The position numbers and the translations under genes were made by a program. Source: a virus. From it: a stretch of DNA of 64,000 nucleotides. Below are positions 7,887 through 16,581 of this stretch, piece after piece. Every line of letters begins with the position of its first letter. Positions within the stretch are counted from its first letter, which is position 1. Under the pieces are notes generated by a model. It had not been told where the DNA came from. It was given only the letters and a program-made list of their open reading frames with translations, and did not search any database. Where the stretch lies: the IMG/VR virus record IMGVR_UViG_3300020404_001964, positions 1-64,000 of that record; one strand, given 5' to 3'.

Positions 7887-8942
7887 TTACTCCTCTTCTT
7901 TTACAGTTTCTTTGTCTTCTGCAGGTACTAAACTACTAAAATCTTTCATTATATTATCTAATAGTTCGCCACCTGATTCCCAAACTCTTCTATATTCTTT
8001 GACTTCCGTTCCTTTGGAGTCAACATATTTAAGTCTGTTACCGTCTTTAGTTAAGATGCCTTTTTTCTCAAACAAGTCAACAAGTCCACTGTAAGGATTC
8101 ATTCCTGTTTCATATGGAATCTTAACTTGTACGCCTTCAAAAGGTTTAGCATATCTTGTTTTCATAACTTTACAAGCCGCTCTTATACCTTTTACATCAG
8201 TTGTTTTGTTACCTTCTTCATCTTCTTTTAATTTTAGTTTACGCATTGCAACCACAATTGAACTTGCATAGATAAATCCTTGTCCGCCTGATATTTTATC
8301 ATCTGGATCAAACATATCTTGCGATGCGTATGTGTGATTAGTTGCAACAAGTCCTACATTGTGACTACCAAACATATTAACGCAGTTTCTTACAAGTGCC
8401 GTTAGTGCCTTAGGTTTTCTACCCATGTCACCTTTTAAATCACCTTTACCAAACTGATCAACATCTGTTGGAGTTAACAACATACCCAAAGAATCTATCA
8501 CAAATAATACTTTTGGACGATCATCTTCTGACATTGCTTTGTAATCTGTCATAAATGTTGATACAGTTTTTGCAACGTCATCAATCATTGACATATTAAG
8601 TTTTAATAATTTTTTCTCATCTGTGTCTACGTCTAATGCGTGTAACCATTGTTCATCTAATGCGTTTTCTGAATCAACGAGTACAACAAATATACCTTGA
8701 TCCTGTGCCGCTTTTACAATGTTTCCTGCACAAATATAAGATTTACCAGAACCAGACTCGCCTGCAAACACAGTTACTTTGCCTAGTGGTATACCTTTGT
8801 TAAAATCTCCACTTACTAGATAGTTAAGTGCATAATTTCCTGTTGAAATCCAATCTGTTGGATCATGAAATCCAGCACTCATACCTGTAATGGATTTTGT
8901 TAAATTTTTTCTAAATTTACTTACGTCAAATGCCTTTACCAT
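7887..8942 (-). CDS. uvsX: UvsX, RecA-like recombinase
   Basis: 351 aa (T4 UvsX 391). Walker A is VFAGESGSGKSYICA near residues 58-72. Walker B is VLFVIDSLGMLL near residue 147. SGGQGFIYASSIVVAMRK is the DNA-binding loop 2 region. The C-terminus is acidic (PAEDKETVKEEE), as in RecA-type proteins. It forms filaments on gp32-coated DNA for recombination-dependent replication and repair. Upstream lies a GNRA-capped hairpin, and no late promoter is present, so it probably shares the early gp32 transcript. Confidence 0.95.
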   Translation of the reverse strand: MVKAFDVSKFRKNLTKSITGMSAGFHDPTDWISTGNYALNYLVSGDFNKGIPLGKVTVFAGESGSGKSYICAGNIVKAAQDQGIFVVLVDSENALDEQWLHALDVDTDEKKLLKLNMSMIDDVAKTVSTFMTDYKAMSEDDRPKVLFVIDSLGMLLTPTDVDQFGKGDLKGDMGRKPKALTALVRNCVNMFGSHNVGLVATNHTYASQDMFDPDDKISGGQGFIYASSIVVAMRKLKLKEDEEGNKTTDVKGIRAACKVMKTRYAKPFEGVQVKIPYETGMNPYSGLVDLFEKKGILTKDGNRLKYVDSKGTEVKEYRRVWESGGELLDNIMKDFSSLVPAEDKETVKEEE

Positions 8943-8962
8943 AATATTTTCCCTTTAAGTTA

Positions 8963-8984
8963 TGTGGGGAGTTGCCTCCCCACA
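8963..8984 (-). other. RNA hairpin with GCAA tetraloop between gp32 and uvsX
   Basis: A perfect 9-bp stem (TGTGGGGAG / CTCCCCACA) closes a four-base loop that reads GCAA in the minus-strand RNA, a GNRA tetraloop. The following sequence is AACTTAAAGGG, not a U-tract, so it is unlikely to be a strong intrinsic terminator. It is better read as a processing, stability or attenuation element separating gp32 from uvsX in one message. Confidence 0.65.
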
Positions 8985-8994
8985 GTATACTTCT

Positions 8995-9960
8995 TTATTT
9001 TTGTTGTCTTGCTCTTATCATTGCCAAGATGTCCTCTGCTTTACTACCTGATTTATTATCATCTGTAGCAGGCTTTGGTGCTTCTTGAGTTTTAGTTTCT
9101 GCAACTGGTTCCGCTTTTACTTCCGGAGCAGGTGTTTCTGCTTTTGGAGTAACTGGATCTCCTGTTCTTGAACTAGCACCTGCTGGTCTGAAGTACTGAC
9201 CAAATTTTTCTTGATCATATGCTTCACCGTCAACTGATGCTTCAAACATCTCTTTCATTACTTTAACTTCTACTTCAGAAGGTTTTTTAGGAAGGAAACC
9301 ATTTAAGTCAAATAGACCATTGGATTCAATCGCTTTATTTTCTTCTTCAGTTAAAGGTCTTGATTTTCTTGACCATGTTGATGTTGAATAATCAGCATAA
9401 CCACCTTTTGATGTTTTGATTATTCTGAAGTCAACACCGTTTGTTGAGTCTGTTGGAAGATCTTCCATATCTGGATCCATTAATGCTCCTTTAATTATTT
9501 GGAATATTTGTGGACCAATTATAAATCTTCTAATTGGATTCTCTGGAGTGTTTTCTTCGTTTAGTGGATCATCTTTCACAAAACCTTGGAAGATATAACT
9601 TCTTTTCTTCCAATATTTTCTTCCCATGTCCTCTAATTTAGGATCCTTGAACCAACCTCTTACTTCAGAAAGTATTGGACAAGTTTCACCATACATTTCC
9701 ATACATGGTACTTGTACTGTTGTTGGTCTTGAATCAGTATCACCTTTTACTCCTGCGAAAGGAAGTTTGATCATCAATCTCTCTTTCCAGAAAAAAGTGT
9801 TTTCTTTGTCGCCATCTGGCAAGAAACGAACAGTTGCCTGTTCTCCTTCTTTTAGATTCCAAAATGGGTAAATGGCGTTGTCTCCGCCGGTTCTTGAAGA
9901 GCCACCTGACTTTGTTTCTTGTTCTTTCAGTTTTGCTCTTATCTCTGCTAATGTTGCCAT
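8995..9960 (-). CDS. gp32: gp32-type single-stranded DNA-binding protein
   Basis: 321 aa (T4 gp32 301). The N-terminal basic region is LAEIRAKLKEQETK. The OB-fold core includes YPFWNLKEGEQATVRFLPDG, a signature of marine gp32 proteins, and Cys residues in VPCMEMYGETCP mark the region of the T4 zinc site, although the T4 ligand set is not fully obvious. The C-terminal linker is rich in Pro, Ala, Lys and Glu and would contact other replication proteins. Its own sigma70 promoter and an AGGAGG Shine-Dalgarno at 9969-9975 support strong early expression. Confidence 0.9.
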   Translation of the reverse strand: MATLAEIRAKLKEQETKSGGSSRTGGDNAIYPFWNLKEGEQATVRFLPDGDKENTFFWKERLMIKLPFAGVKGDTDSRPTTVQVPCMEMYGETCPILSEVRGWFKDPKLEDMGRKYWKKRSYIFQGFVKDDPLNEENTPENPIRRFIIGPQIFQIIKGALMDPDMEDLPTDSTNGVDFRIIKTSKGGYADYSTSTWSRKSRPLTEEENKAIESNGLFDLNGFLPKKPSEVEVKVMKEMFEASVDGEAYDQEKFGQYFRPAGASSRTGDPVTPKAETPAPEVKAEPVAETKTQEAPKPATDDNKSGSKAEDILAMIRARQQK

Positions 9961-9979
9961 AATGTTTAGCCTCCTATAT

Positions 9980-10005
9980 TGCCTGTTATTATTATGTGCC
10001 TGTTA
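9980..10005 (-). repeat. Two direct TAACAGGCA repeats in the gp32 leader
   Basis: On the minus strand TAACAGGCA occurs at 10005-9997 and again at 9988-9980, a 17-base period, between the promoter and the Shine-Dalgarno. The leader is otherwise A/T-rich and looks unstructured. In T4, gp32 represses its own translation by binding an unstructured leader; these repeats are candidates for such an operator, by analogy. Confidence 0.5.
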
Positions 10006-10013
10006 ATGTTATT

Positions 10014-10042
10014 AGTATAGCACAAGACAAACATATTGTCAA
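10014..10042 (-). promoter_or_regulatory. Consensus sigma70 promoter for gp32
   Basis: Minus strand TTGACA (10042-10037), a spacer of exactly 17 bases, then TATACT (10019-10014). This is a near-perfect host housekeeping promoter, and the clearest one found in the window. It indicates that gp32, and probably uvsX and uvsY, are transcribed by host polymerase early in infection. Confidence 0.85.
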
Positions 10043-10089
10043 ATATATACTAATATTACTATTTAGTCAATCGGAAATGGTAAAGTTTA

Positions 10090-13065
10090 TTACTGGATGC
10101 CTGCCAATTTTTTAATTCTGCTCATTTTAGGATCTTTGTCAGACATTAATTTAGCAATGGCTTCTTGTGCTGTTTTGATTTGAGCGTCACCGAATTTCTT
10201 TTCTACTGCTGTGATAACTGCTGTTTCACCTTTTGGAAATTGGTTATTTGTGTAGTCATAGAAACTTTTTACAAATTCTTCTACTTCAGTTGATTTATCT
10301 GCAACGACATCATCTGCTTTTTCAAATTTTGAACGCATTCTGTCTGATTCATAATCATAATCATCTTGTGCGGCTTGAAGTGCATCTTCGTGATCAGAGC
10401 CACCTGGCTTGACCATGTCTGTTGCAAATTCATCATCCACTTTATGATTACCATTGTATTCTGATTCACCTCTTAAACTGTTAGGGTCGACTTGTCCATT
10501 TACAACTTTGTAGTGTAGTGTGCCGTATGCCATTTCGCCATCGTCACCTGTGAATTCATAATCCATTGACATATCTTGATTTGCTTCAGGATTTTCTTTT
10601 TGTACTTCACCTTTTCTTAATGCATCAAAATTTTTGTGCAAGTATTCCATTGCCGCTTTTGCATCACTAAATTTTTTAACTGAATCACCGTCTTTGTTAA
10701 GCACATCAAACACAGTCTTACCATCGTCACCTTTGTACATTGACACATAAGGTTTAATGTCTTCAAATGTTATTGCTTCGTGTGGTGCTTTATAAAAAGT
10801 TGACTTTTTTGTTATTGGTTTACCACCTAGCCAATTCATTACTACTTCGCCTCTGTATGCTTTACCGTCTATCACTGAAGATCCCGAATCATCTGGACGG
10901 AAATCAACCTTTGGTGCTAAATTTTTACTTTGTACATAATCTTGAAGTGTTTTTTGTATGTCCTCGGCTGAAAGTTCCGGGTCAGCATAAAGTTCGCCTA
11001 CCACATAAGGGTCTTCATCAGAAACGCCATCTGCATTATCACCACGTTGCACAACAAAAATACCATCTGATATTTCAGTTTCAGCATCACCCATTTCTTT
11101 TACAGTACTTTCTTTTTCAATGAAATATTTTACCACATCCTGTACTATTCTAGCACTGTCTTCACCCGCTTTGCCTGTAATTGCTTCTATCTCATCTTCG
11201 CATTGTCTTGTCAATGGCATTTTTTTCATTAATTTCTCAGCGCCTAATTCATATTCAGCATCTCTGTCTTCGTCCCCAAATATTCCCATTTCTTTTTGGA
11301 CAGCGATGTATTCATCTGCATTAAAAAAGTCTGTGCCGATGCCAGTGTTCATATAATATTGTAAATATCCTTCTGCCATTGTGTTACCATTGCCGGCTTC
11401 GTATTTGTTTTGGTTCCATTTGTCCCACCATGCTTGAACTTTTTCTTTCAGTTCTGGAGTTATTTCTACACCTGACCTTTTGCCTTTTTCTTCATTTTTA
11501 GGTTCGTTGTCCATGTCACCTGTGTCTAATCTTGTTGCCACTTGTGGATCTCTTTTCATTACATAATCCATAATCATTGGACGCAAACAAGCATCGCTGT
11601 TTTCTTTACTTGCATTTCTGATAGAATCATTGAATTCTTCATCATCAATTATACCTGCTAGACTTTCAATACCGTTAGTGCCGTTAACACCTACAGGAAA
11701 ATGTTTTGCCATTAATGCATTTAATCTTTTGATTGCTTGATCTTTTTCTTCTGGATCATTTGAAAATAATTCATTGTCTTCTGCAACAATAGATTCCATT
11801 GCATCTTCGAATTCGTTGAATGAATCTGCTGTGTTTAAAGTTTCTATCATGCCACCCAAAACTTTTTCTACTGCATCTCTTGGAGCATCTGTGTGAATTA
11901 CAATTCCTTGATAACGCATTTCGTTTGGTTGTACATCTGCTTCAATACCTGCTTTGTTTAACAATTCTTTTACATCCATTGCATCTTTATCTGTAACTGC
12001 TTTTTCAGGTTCAAAGTCACCTACTAAATCATATTCATATTTTCTAGGTTCAGTGCCACCTTGATAACCATGTGCTTCAAATGATTCTGGATCTAGTGAT
12101 TGTACAGCAGTTTTTTCTGTAACTAATTTGTATATGTATGGAAATACATCTTGTAATTCTTCTTTGAATGTTTTGATTGTTAATTCGTCTATCCAATTCT
12201 TTTTGATGTCTTCTGGAACTTCTTCTAATGTTGACTCTTTAAAATTTTCAAAAGTTTCTTTGTATGCAGTTGCTCTTTGTAATTTTTGACATTCGTTTTT
12301 AATTGTGTCAATTCTTTCATCTACAATTGATTGATATTCTTTTAATCCTTCTGCCATTACATTGGATCTATTAATGTAAGTTTTAAATGATCTTAATTTG
12401 CTTAATTCTTCTGATAAACCAATGATGTGTTTACCAAATGAATCAAATGGATTGCCACCTTCTGACACGTGACGTGCCATTGCTCTTGCACCATTTAAAT
12501 GTTTGATTGGATATTTGAATCTTTCGCCTGCACTTGATTCAATAAAGATAGATTCTATTTTGTGAGATCTGCCACCTGCAACTGTTTGGTCAACTGGTGC
12601 TGAATGCTTTATCACTAAACGTGCTTCACCTACAGATTGAAAACTAGTTTTTGTTGTTCCGTATAAATTTGATTCGCTCACTTGTTCTACCTCTTTCTCT
12701 TTTCCTAAAAATTCATAATCTCTTTTTTCAAGATTGCTTTTTGTGATATCTCTAGTATCAAACCCAAGCACTCTTGCTTTTGCAAACTGGCCCATTTCTT
12801 TTAAGAAACCGTACCAAGCATTTTTTACTGCCTCGTCTGTGCCTTCTGTGAAGTCTTTGTTATGTAGTACCACAAGACCATCTTCTTCACTAATACTAAT
12901 ACTTACCTTTCCAAGGGTGTTTCCACCATGGTTGAAATCAAAGTCAAAAAACCTTGCTTCTTCAGGTTTTTTAGTAATTGTGCCCTGAGAATCACCTAAC
13001 TGTACTGAAGGAAATTGCCCTCTGATCTTGTTAAAAAGGTCTTTTGCTATAATACTAAGGTTCAT
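10090..13065 (-). CDS. Large acidic protein of unknown function beside gp17
   Basis: 991 aa, rich in Asp, Glu and Lys, with no signal peptide or membrane segment. The middle and C-terminal parts are strongly acidic and probably helical (for example TLEEVPEDIKKNWIDELTIK). The end is KMSRIKKLAGIQ; I recall similar RIKKLAG-type ends on large proteins of marine T4-like phages, but cannot check this. The ATG is six bases from a late promoter, and the gene follows gp17 by 16 bases, so a virion or head-associated role is plausible. I recognise no enzymatic domain. Confidence 0.75.
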   Translation of the reverse strand: MNLSIIAKDLFNKIRGQFPSVQLGDSQGTITKKPEEARFFDFDFNHGGNTLGKVSISISEEDGLVVLHNKDFTEGTDEAVKNAWYGFLKEMGQFAKARVLGFDTRDITKSNLEKRDYEFLGKEKEVEQVSESNLYGTTKTSFQSVGEARLVIKHSAPVDQTVAGGRSHKIESIFIESSAGERFKYPIKHLNGARAMARHVSEGGNPFDSFGKHIIGLSEELSKLRSFKTYINRSNVMAEGLKEYQSIVDERIDTIKNECQKLQRATAYKETFENFKESTLEEVPEDIKKNWIDELTIKTFKEELQDVFPYIYKLVTEKTAVQSLDPESFEAHGYQGGTEPRKYEYDLVGDFEPEKAVTDKDAMDVKELLNKAGIEADVQPNEMRYQGIVIHTDAPRDAVEKVLGGMIETLNTADSFNEFEDAMESIVAEDNELFSNDPEEKDQAIKRLNALMAKHFPVGVNGTNGIESLAGIIDDEEFNDSIRNASKENSDACLRPMIMDYVMKRDPQVATRLDTGDMDNEPKNEEKGKRSGVEITPELKEKVQAWWDKWNQNKYEAGNGNTMAEGYLQYYMNTGIGTDFFNADEYIAVQKEMGIFGDEDRDAEYELGAEKLMKKMPLTRQCEDEIEAITGKAGEDSARIVQDVVKYFIEKESTVKEMGDAETEISDGIFVVQRGDNADGVSDEDPYVVGELYADPELSAEDIQKTLQDYVQSKNLAPKVDFRPDDSGSSVIDGKAYRGEVVMNWLGGKPITKKSTFYKAPHEAITFEDIKPYVSMYKGDDGKTVFDVLNKDGDSVKKFSDAKAAMEYLHKNFDALRKGEVQKENPEANQDMSMDYEFTGDDGEMAYGTLHYKVVNGQVDPNSLRGESEYNGNHKVDDEFATDMVKPGGSDHEDALQAAQDDYDYESDRMRSKFEKADDVVADKSTEVEEFVKSFYDYTNNQFPKGETAVITAVEKKFGDAQIKTAQEAIAKLMSDKDPKMSRIKKLAGIQ

Positions 13066-13071
13066 ATAAGG

Positions 13072-13079
13072 TATTTATC
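13072..13079 (-). promoter_or_regulatory. Late promoter GATAAATA before the 991-aa gene
   Basis: GATAAATA lies between the gp17 stop and the next ATG, six bases upstream of it (GATAAATACCTTATATG). No Shine-Dalgarno fits into the gap. Confidence 0.6.
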
Positions 13080-13081
13080 TG

Positions 13082-14665
13082 TTAGTGGCTTACAAAGATA
13101 GGCATTGGCATTACCTTGTCAGCAGTATCTTCGTCTGCTTGACTGAATGATGTGTACACTTTAGGATCCCAATCTTTCAATACAGCAATAATACGCATTG
13201 CCAACAGCATAGCACTCACTAGATCGTCATGTTCTCCAGACTTGGCTTTGTATGATGATCCTGATGCCACAAATGCTTTTAATTCGCTTATAAGTGGTTT
13301 GCTGTATATTTTCAACTTGCCTTTTTCAATCATGTTTTTTAATCTTGAACAGGCACTGATTTTTGTTTTGTGTGTGGTGTTGAATCCTTTTCTGAACTTT
13401 CTAATGTGACCTTTTCTAATAGGTTCACTCACAAACATACCTGGTATTTGGTCTTCTCCAAAGTCATTGATTACTAACAGTGCTGACTCTCCAATGGTGT
13501 TGTTTTCAACGCTCCAATAAATGTTTGAACCTGAACTTTGTGTTTCATCTTTGATATGATTACAGATGTCTTTAAGTATTCTTACTTGTTGTGGCACAGG
13601 TGTTGTGTTATGTTTCCACTCAGCAACTTGTTCAAAAGTTGGTAATTCTAAAACTTGTATTGCCGCATTGTCGCCACCAGTACCCATAGCAGGATCTAAA
13701 GCAACCACATATGTTTTTTGTGGATCCATCTTTTTGTACCAACGTGTTTGTCCCATGTTGATTTTAGGTTCTACACCTTCCAGAGTAGACAGTACCATAC
13801 TGTTTACTAGTGTCTCGTCAAATACTAAAAATTCGCAACCGTACTCACGTCTAAATCTTTCTTCACCAATACGACCAAGTTCTTGTTTTTTCCAATCTTC
13901 ATCTCTATCTGGATGTTCGTCCCAACTTGCTGTAAATCCGTGAAATCCATTTATACCTAATTCTTGTTCATTGCCATGTTCATCAAATTTGTTTTGACTT
14001 TCTCTCCATATTGTTGCAAAAACATCTTCATCAGAGTTTGGTGTTGATGTAATAATTGCACGACCACCTGTTGCAAGTGTGGGTGAAATAGAAGTCCAAA
14101 ACTCTTGTGCTATTCCTGGATTCACAAATGCAAACTCATCACAGTATAAAAGTGAAATAGACATACCTCTACCTGTGTTACCAGTTGTTGTGGCACTAAC
14201 AATACGTGATCCGTTTTCAAACTCCATTGAACCTTTGTTGTAGTTGATTACACCTGCTCTTACAAAGTCAGGACAAAGTTCATAACCGTATCTTATACGT
14301 TGCATAATCTCTTGTGCACCTGTGTATTTGTGTGCCGCAATAAGAATTGTTTGATCTGGATGAAACATTGCATACCATAAAAGGTAACAAGCCGCTGTGG
14401 TTGTCTTACCACTTTGTCTTGGTAACATATTAATATTAAATCTATGATCGTGATAACTGTGGAGTAATCTTTGTTGATATTCAAAAGGTTCAAACAAACA
14501 TTTACCTTTTACAGGGTGTTGTATAAAAAAATATTTCTTTGCAAAATATTCAAATCCAGTTTTAGGATGTGAACAAGAGGCAAGATCCGCTATTTGCTCT
14601 TCTGTAAATCTTTCACGTTGGTGTGCTTTTTTTGTTAATACACCGTCTAAACTTTTATTACTCAT
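13082..14665 (-). CDS. gp17: Terminase large subunit gp17
   Basis: 527 aa (T4 gp17 610). The ATPase domain has Walker A MLPRQSGKTTTA near residues 97-108, Walker B LLYCDEFAF with the catalytic Glu, and motif III ITSTPN. The nuclease domain has the acidic residues of VVALDPAMGTGGDNAA, the middle ENNTIGESA, and the C-terminal GEHDDLVSAMLLA. The protein packages and cuts DNA at the portal. A late octamer lies six bases before the ATG. Confidence 0.95.
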   Translation of the reverse strand: MSNKSLDGVLTKKAHQRERFTEEQIADLASCSHPKTGFEYFAKKYFFIQHPVKGKCLFEPFEYQQRLLHSYHDHRFNINMLPRQSGKTTTAACYLLWYAMFHPDQTILIAAHKYTGAQEIMQRIRYGYELCPDFVRAGVINYNKGSMEFENGSRIVSATTTGNTGRGMSISLLYCDEFAFVNPGIAQEFWTSISPTLATGGRAIITSTPNSDEDVFATIWRESQNKFDEHGNEQELGINGFHGFTASWDEHPDRDEDWKKQELGRIGEERFRREYGCEFLVFDETLVNSMVLSTLEGVEPKINMGQTRWYKKMDPQKTYVVALDPAMGTGGDNAAIQVLELPTFEQVAEWKHNTTPVPQQVRILKDICNHIKDETQSSGSNIYWSVENNTIGESALLVINDFGEDQIPGMFVSEPIRKGHIRKFRKGFNTTHKTKISACSRLKNMIEKGKLKIYSKPLISELKAFVASGSSYKAKSGEHDDLVSAMLLAMRIIAVLKDWDPKVYTSFSQADEDTADKVMPMPIFVSH

Positions 14666-14671
14666 ATATTG

Positions 14672-14679
14672 TACTTATC
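14672..14679 (-). promoter_or_regulatory. Late promoter variant GATAAGTA before gp17
   Basis: GATAAGTA six bases before the gp17 ATG (GATAAGTACAATATATG). The G at position 6 is a variant that recurs at 15335, 45878 and 46593. Confidence 0.5.
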
Positions 14680-14686
14680 TTGCTTT

Positions 14687-15328
14687 CTAAAGCATTTCAA
14701 AAATTTCATTATCTATCTTTGCATTGAACGATATCGATCTTCTTTCTTCAGATGTATCTTTAAATGGATATACAGTGTGCATCAAATAGTGTGGGAAAAA
14801 ATAAAAATATCCTACTTCAGGTTTAATAGAAAATACTGATTCAGACAAAAATGATTTTTGACCATGTACTAGGTTTAATGTACCGCCGAAATAATCTTTT
14901 TCTTCCTTCTCTTTTCTTTGCACGTGTGTACCAAACGTTGATGGTAATTTTAGAAAACCTGCTCCTGATATATGTCCTGTATGATAATGTATTGGATTGT
15001 ATTCATTTTCAAATTGTCTTACAATCCATGAATCTATAAGTGCAAAATTTTTTATTTTCTTGCCTGTTACATTTTGTATCCAATTTGATGTGCAGTTTCC
15101 TAAAAATCCTAACCAACCTACTTGCTTCATAAATTCTTCTTCTAGTTTAAATTCCTGTGTCACGTCACCTATAAGTTGATTACCATGATTTAATTTATTT
15201 GCTTTTGTTTCATCTGCGACAGTATTGTCTACATATTGATTAAGATCATCAACAATTTGTTTTGGTATCTTAACTTTAAAAATTGATGGTCCAAAAGGTG
15301 TAATTATTTCTGCATTCACTTCAGTCAT
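14687..15328 (-). CDS. 2-oxoglutarate/Fe(II)-dependent oxygenase, TIGR02466-like
   Basis: 213 aa. NPIHYHTGHISGAGFLKLP provides the first metal histidine and the following strand. YFFPHYLMHTVYPF supplies the distal histidine. EERRSISFNAKI contains the 2-oxoglutarate-binding arginine. This H...H...R order is the TIGR02466 family pattern, a group frequent in marine phages and of unknown substrate. It has its own late-type octamer, so hydroxylation of a virion or late substrate is plausible. Confidence 0.75.
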   Translation of the reverse strand: MTEVNAEIITPFGPSIFKVKIPKQIVDDLNQYVDNTVADETKANKLNHGNQLIGDVTQEFKLEEEFMKQVGWLGFLGNCTSNWIQNVTGKKIKNFALIDSWIVRQFENEYNPIHYHTGHISGAGFLKLPSTFGTHVQRKEKEEKDYFGGTLNLVHGQKSFLSESVFSIKPEVGYFYFFPHYLMHTVYPFKDTSEERRSISFNAKIDNEIFEML

Positions 15329-15334
15329 ATAGTG

Positions 15335-15342
15335 TACTTATA
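15335..15342 (-). promoter_or_regulatory. Late promoter variant TATAAGTA before the oxygenase
   Basis: TATAAGTA six bases before the ATG (TATAAGTACACTATATG), with no Shine-Dalgarno. Confidence 0.5.
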
Positions 15343-15372
15343 GGGTAAAAGGGTGGTGTAAATTATTTGTGA

Positions 15373-15537
15373 TTAAGCGTTCTTCTTTGCCATTTTATTA
15401 ATGGTAGCATACATTACAGCATCGCCTTCTTTGCCATAACGTTTCTTAAAGTCTTTTTTCAGACCTTTTTTGTCAAACTTTTTTTTGTAAAAGTCTGCTT
15501 TTTTCTTTTCTGGTTTGGTAAGTTTACGTTCTAGTCT
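15373..15537 (-). CDS. -1 frame extension of the upstream gene (54 codons)
   Basis: An open frame with no start of its own near the beginning; it continues the gene at 15531-15980 if ribosomes slip back one base at the A9 run. It encodes a Lys-rich segment ending in YGKEGDAVMYATINKMAKK, a tail type (Y-G-x-x-x-x-x-V-M-Y-A-T) that I recall at the ends of marine phage proteins. The joined product would be 202 aa. The alternative is a single-base indel in the genome or assembly. Either way the segment looks like real coding sequence. Confidence 0.65.
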   Translation of the reverse strand, partial: RLERKLTKPEKKKADFYKKKFDKKGLKKDFKKRYGKEGDAVMYATINKMAKKNA

Positions 15538-15980
15538 TTTTTTTTGAAGTCCTGGTATGCTTTTTGTAGTTCTTCTTTGATTGAAGATGTTTTATCTTCT
15601 TGCTCTACTGCCATTGGATTGTCTCCAGGATATTCTTTTTTGTACATTTTTTTAGGACCGTTTGCACCGCCTGACAAATCTTTTGTCATGTACCTTGTAT
15701 CTTTGTATGTTGGATTTGGAGTTGTTGATGCTTTGCCCGGAACTTCTTCAGTTGCCGCAACTTCTTCTGCTTCTGGCTTAGGACCTTCAACTGGTGCTGG
15801 TGCTGGAGGAGTTACTCCTGCATTTTTAAAAATCTGTGCAATAGCATTCATATCTTCTGGTGTGTCACCATATAACATAACTTGCGATGCTTCTTTAACG
15901 TGTATTCTTTTCACGTCTTCTTTCATCTGCTCTTTGTTTTGAATACTATCTACTTTTCTTAAAAAATCTCTAATGTCCAT
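15531..15980 (-). CDS. Hypothetical protein with a probable -1 frameshift near its end
   Basis: 149 aa in the zero frame from MDIRDFLRKVDSIQ; a longer start at 16034 would overlap the preceding gene and adds an unconvincing basic leader. The N-terminal third is helical and charged; the middle is Pro/Glu/Ala-rich (APVEGPKPEAEE) and probably disordered. It ends KEELQKAYQDFKKKD, with the stop directly after a run of nine A. A -1 slip adds 54 codons. A late-type octamer lies five bases before the ATG. Function unknown. Confidence 0.7.
   Translation of the reverse strand: MDIRDFLRKVDSIQNKEQMKEDVKRIHVKEASQVMLYGDTPEDMNAIAQIFKNAGVTPPAPAPVEGPKPEAEEVAATEEVPGKASTTPNPTYKDTRYMTKDLSGGANGPKKMYKKEYPGDNPMAVEQEDKTSSIKEELQKAYQDFKKKD
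15537..15545 (-). promoter_or_regulatory. A9 slippery run, candidate -1 frameshift site
   Basis: Minus strand TTC AAA AAA AAA GAC TAG: nine A (AAA AAA AAA in the zero frame), then one codon before the stop. CAGGAC lies just upstream and resembles the internal Shine-Dalgarno that helps dnaX-type frameshifting. The -1 frame stays open for 54 codons. Confidence 0.55.
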
Positions 15981-15984
15981 ATAA

Positions 15985-16581
15985 TTATTTACCTTTCGCC
16001 TTGCCAGAGATAGGTGAAGTTTTATTGCCATCATCTACTTTAGATGTTGTGCCACCGTCTTTTGGTGCTTTGATATCACCTGCGGCATCGGGTGCTTGTC
16101 TTTCTTTTCTTTCTTTTTCAAGTTCTTTTAATAGGTCCATTACTCTATTATTTCCACCACTCTTTTGTTCATCTTTGCTGTCTTCGTATGGTGAATTTAA
16201 TTTTGCTTCATATGGAGCATCTGATTTTTCTTCTTGATATTCTTCTTGTGGTTCATTTGGATTTCTCACAATCAAATGACTCTCTTGAATACCACAACAA
16301 TTTTTAATGTATTGTTGTAATCCGTATGCTGTTGTTGGGTAACCTAACTCAACATCAAAATATGTAACTTCTGTATTTTCTAATTGAGGAAAGTCTAATG
16401 GTCTCTTTTGAATAGGTGTCTTTTTACCAGCACTCATTTTTTCAACCACAAACTTTTGTAGTGCAGTTTCTAATTGTGCAACATCTATGTCTTTAGGAGC
16501 ACCAACAATACCTATTTTGAATGGGTATGTCTTCTTGCTTTCAGTTAATATTTCTTGTAATCTACTTGTCATCGTTGTCAT
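15985..16581 (-). CDS. Conserved hypothetical protein upstream of the frameshift gene
   Basis: 198 aa. The first 115 residues look folded: YPFKIGIVGAPKD, then a KRPLDFPQLENTEVTYFDVE segment and YPTTAYGLQQYIKNCCGI. The rest is hydrophilic and low complexity (GGTTSKVDDGNKTSPISGK). The pattern suggests a small alpha/beta domain with a disordered tail. It overlaps gp16 by 20 bases (11 if the ATG at 16572 is used). Function unknown; a head or packaging-related role is inferred only from its neighbours. Confidence 0.7.
   Translation of the reverse strand: MTTMTSRLQEILTESKKTYPFKIGIVGAPKDIDVAQLETALQKFVVEKMSAGKKTPIQKRPLDFPQLENTEVTYFDVELGYPTTAYGLQQYIKNCCGIQESHLIVRNPNEPQEEYQEEKSDAPYEAKLNSPYEDSKDEQKSGGNNRVMDLLKELEKERKERQAPDAAGDIKAPKDGGTTSKVDDGNKTSPISGKAKGK
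15986..15993 (-). promoter_or_regulatory. Late promoter-like GGTAAATA
   Basis: GGTAAATA overlaps the stop of the preceding gene, five bases before the ATG at 15980 (GGTAAATAATTATATG). Weaker than the others because position 2 is G instead of A. Confidence 0.4.

Noticed and set aside
8963-8984. Hairpin considered as an intrinsic terminator of gp32
   Set aside because: No U-tract follows on the minus strand; kept as an RNA structure of unknown role.
15981-16034. Upstream start of the frameshift gene (ATG at 16034)
   Set aside because: Adds a basic leader overlapping the neighbouring gene; the ATG at 15980 follows a late-type octamer and gives a sensible N-terminus.
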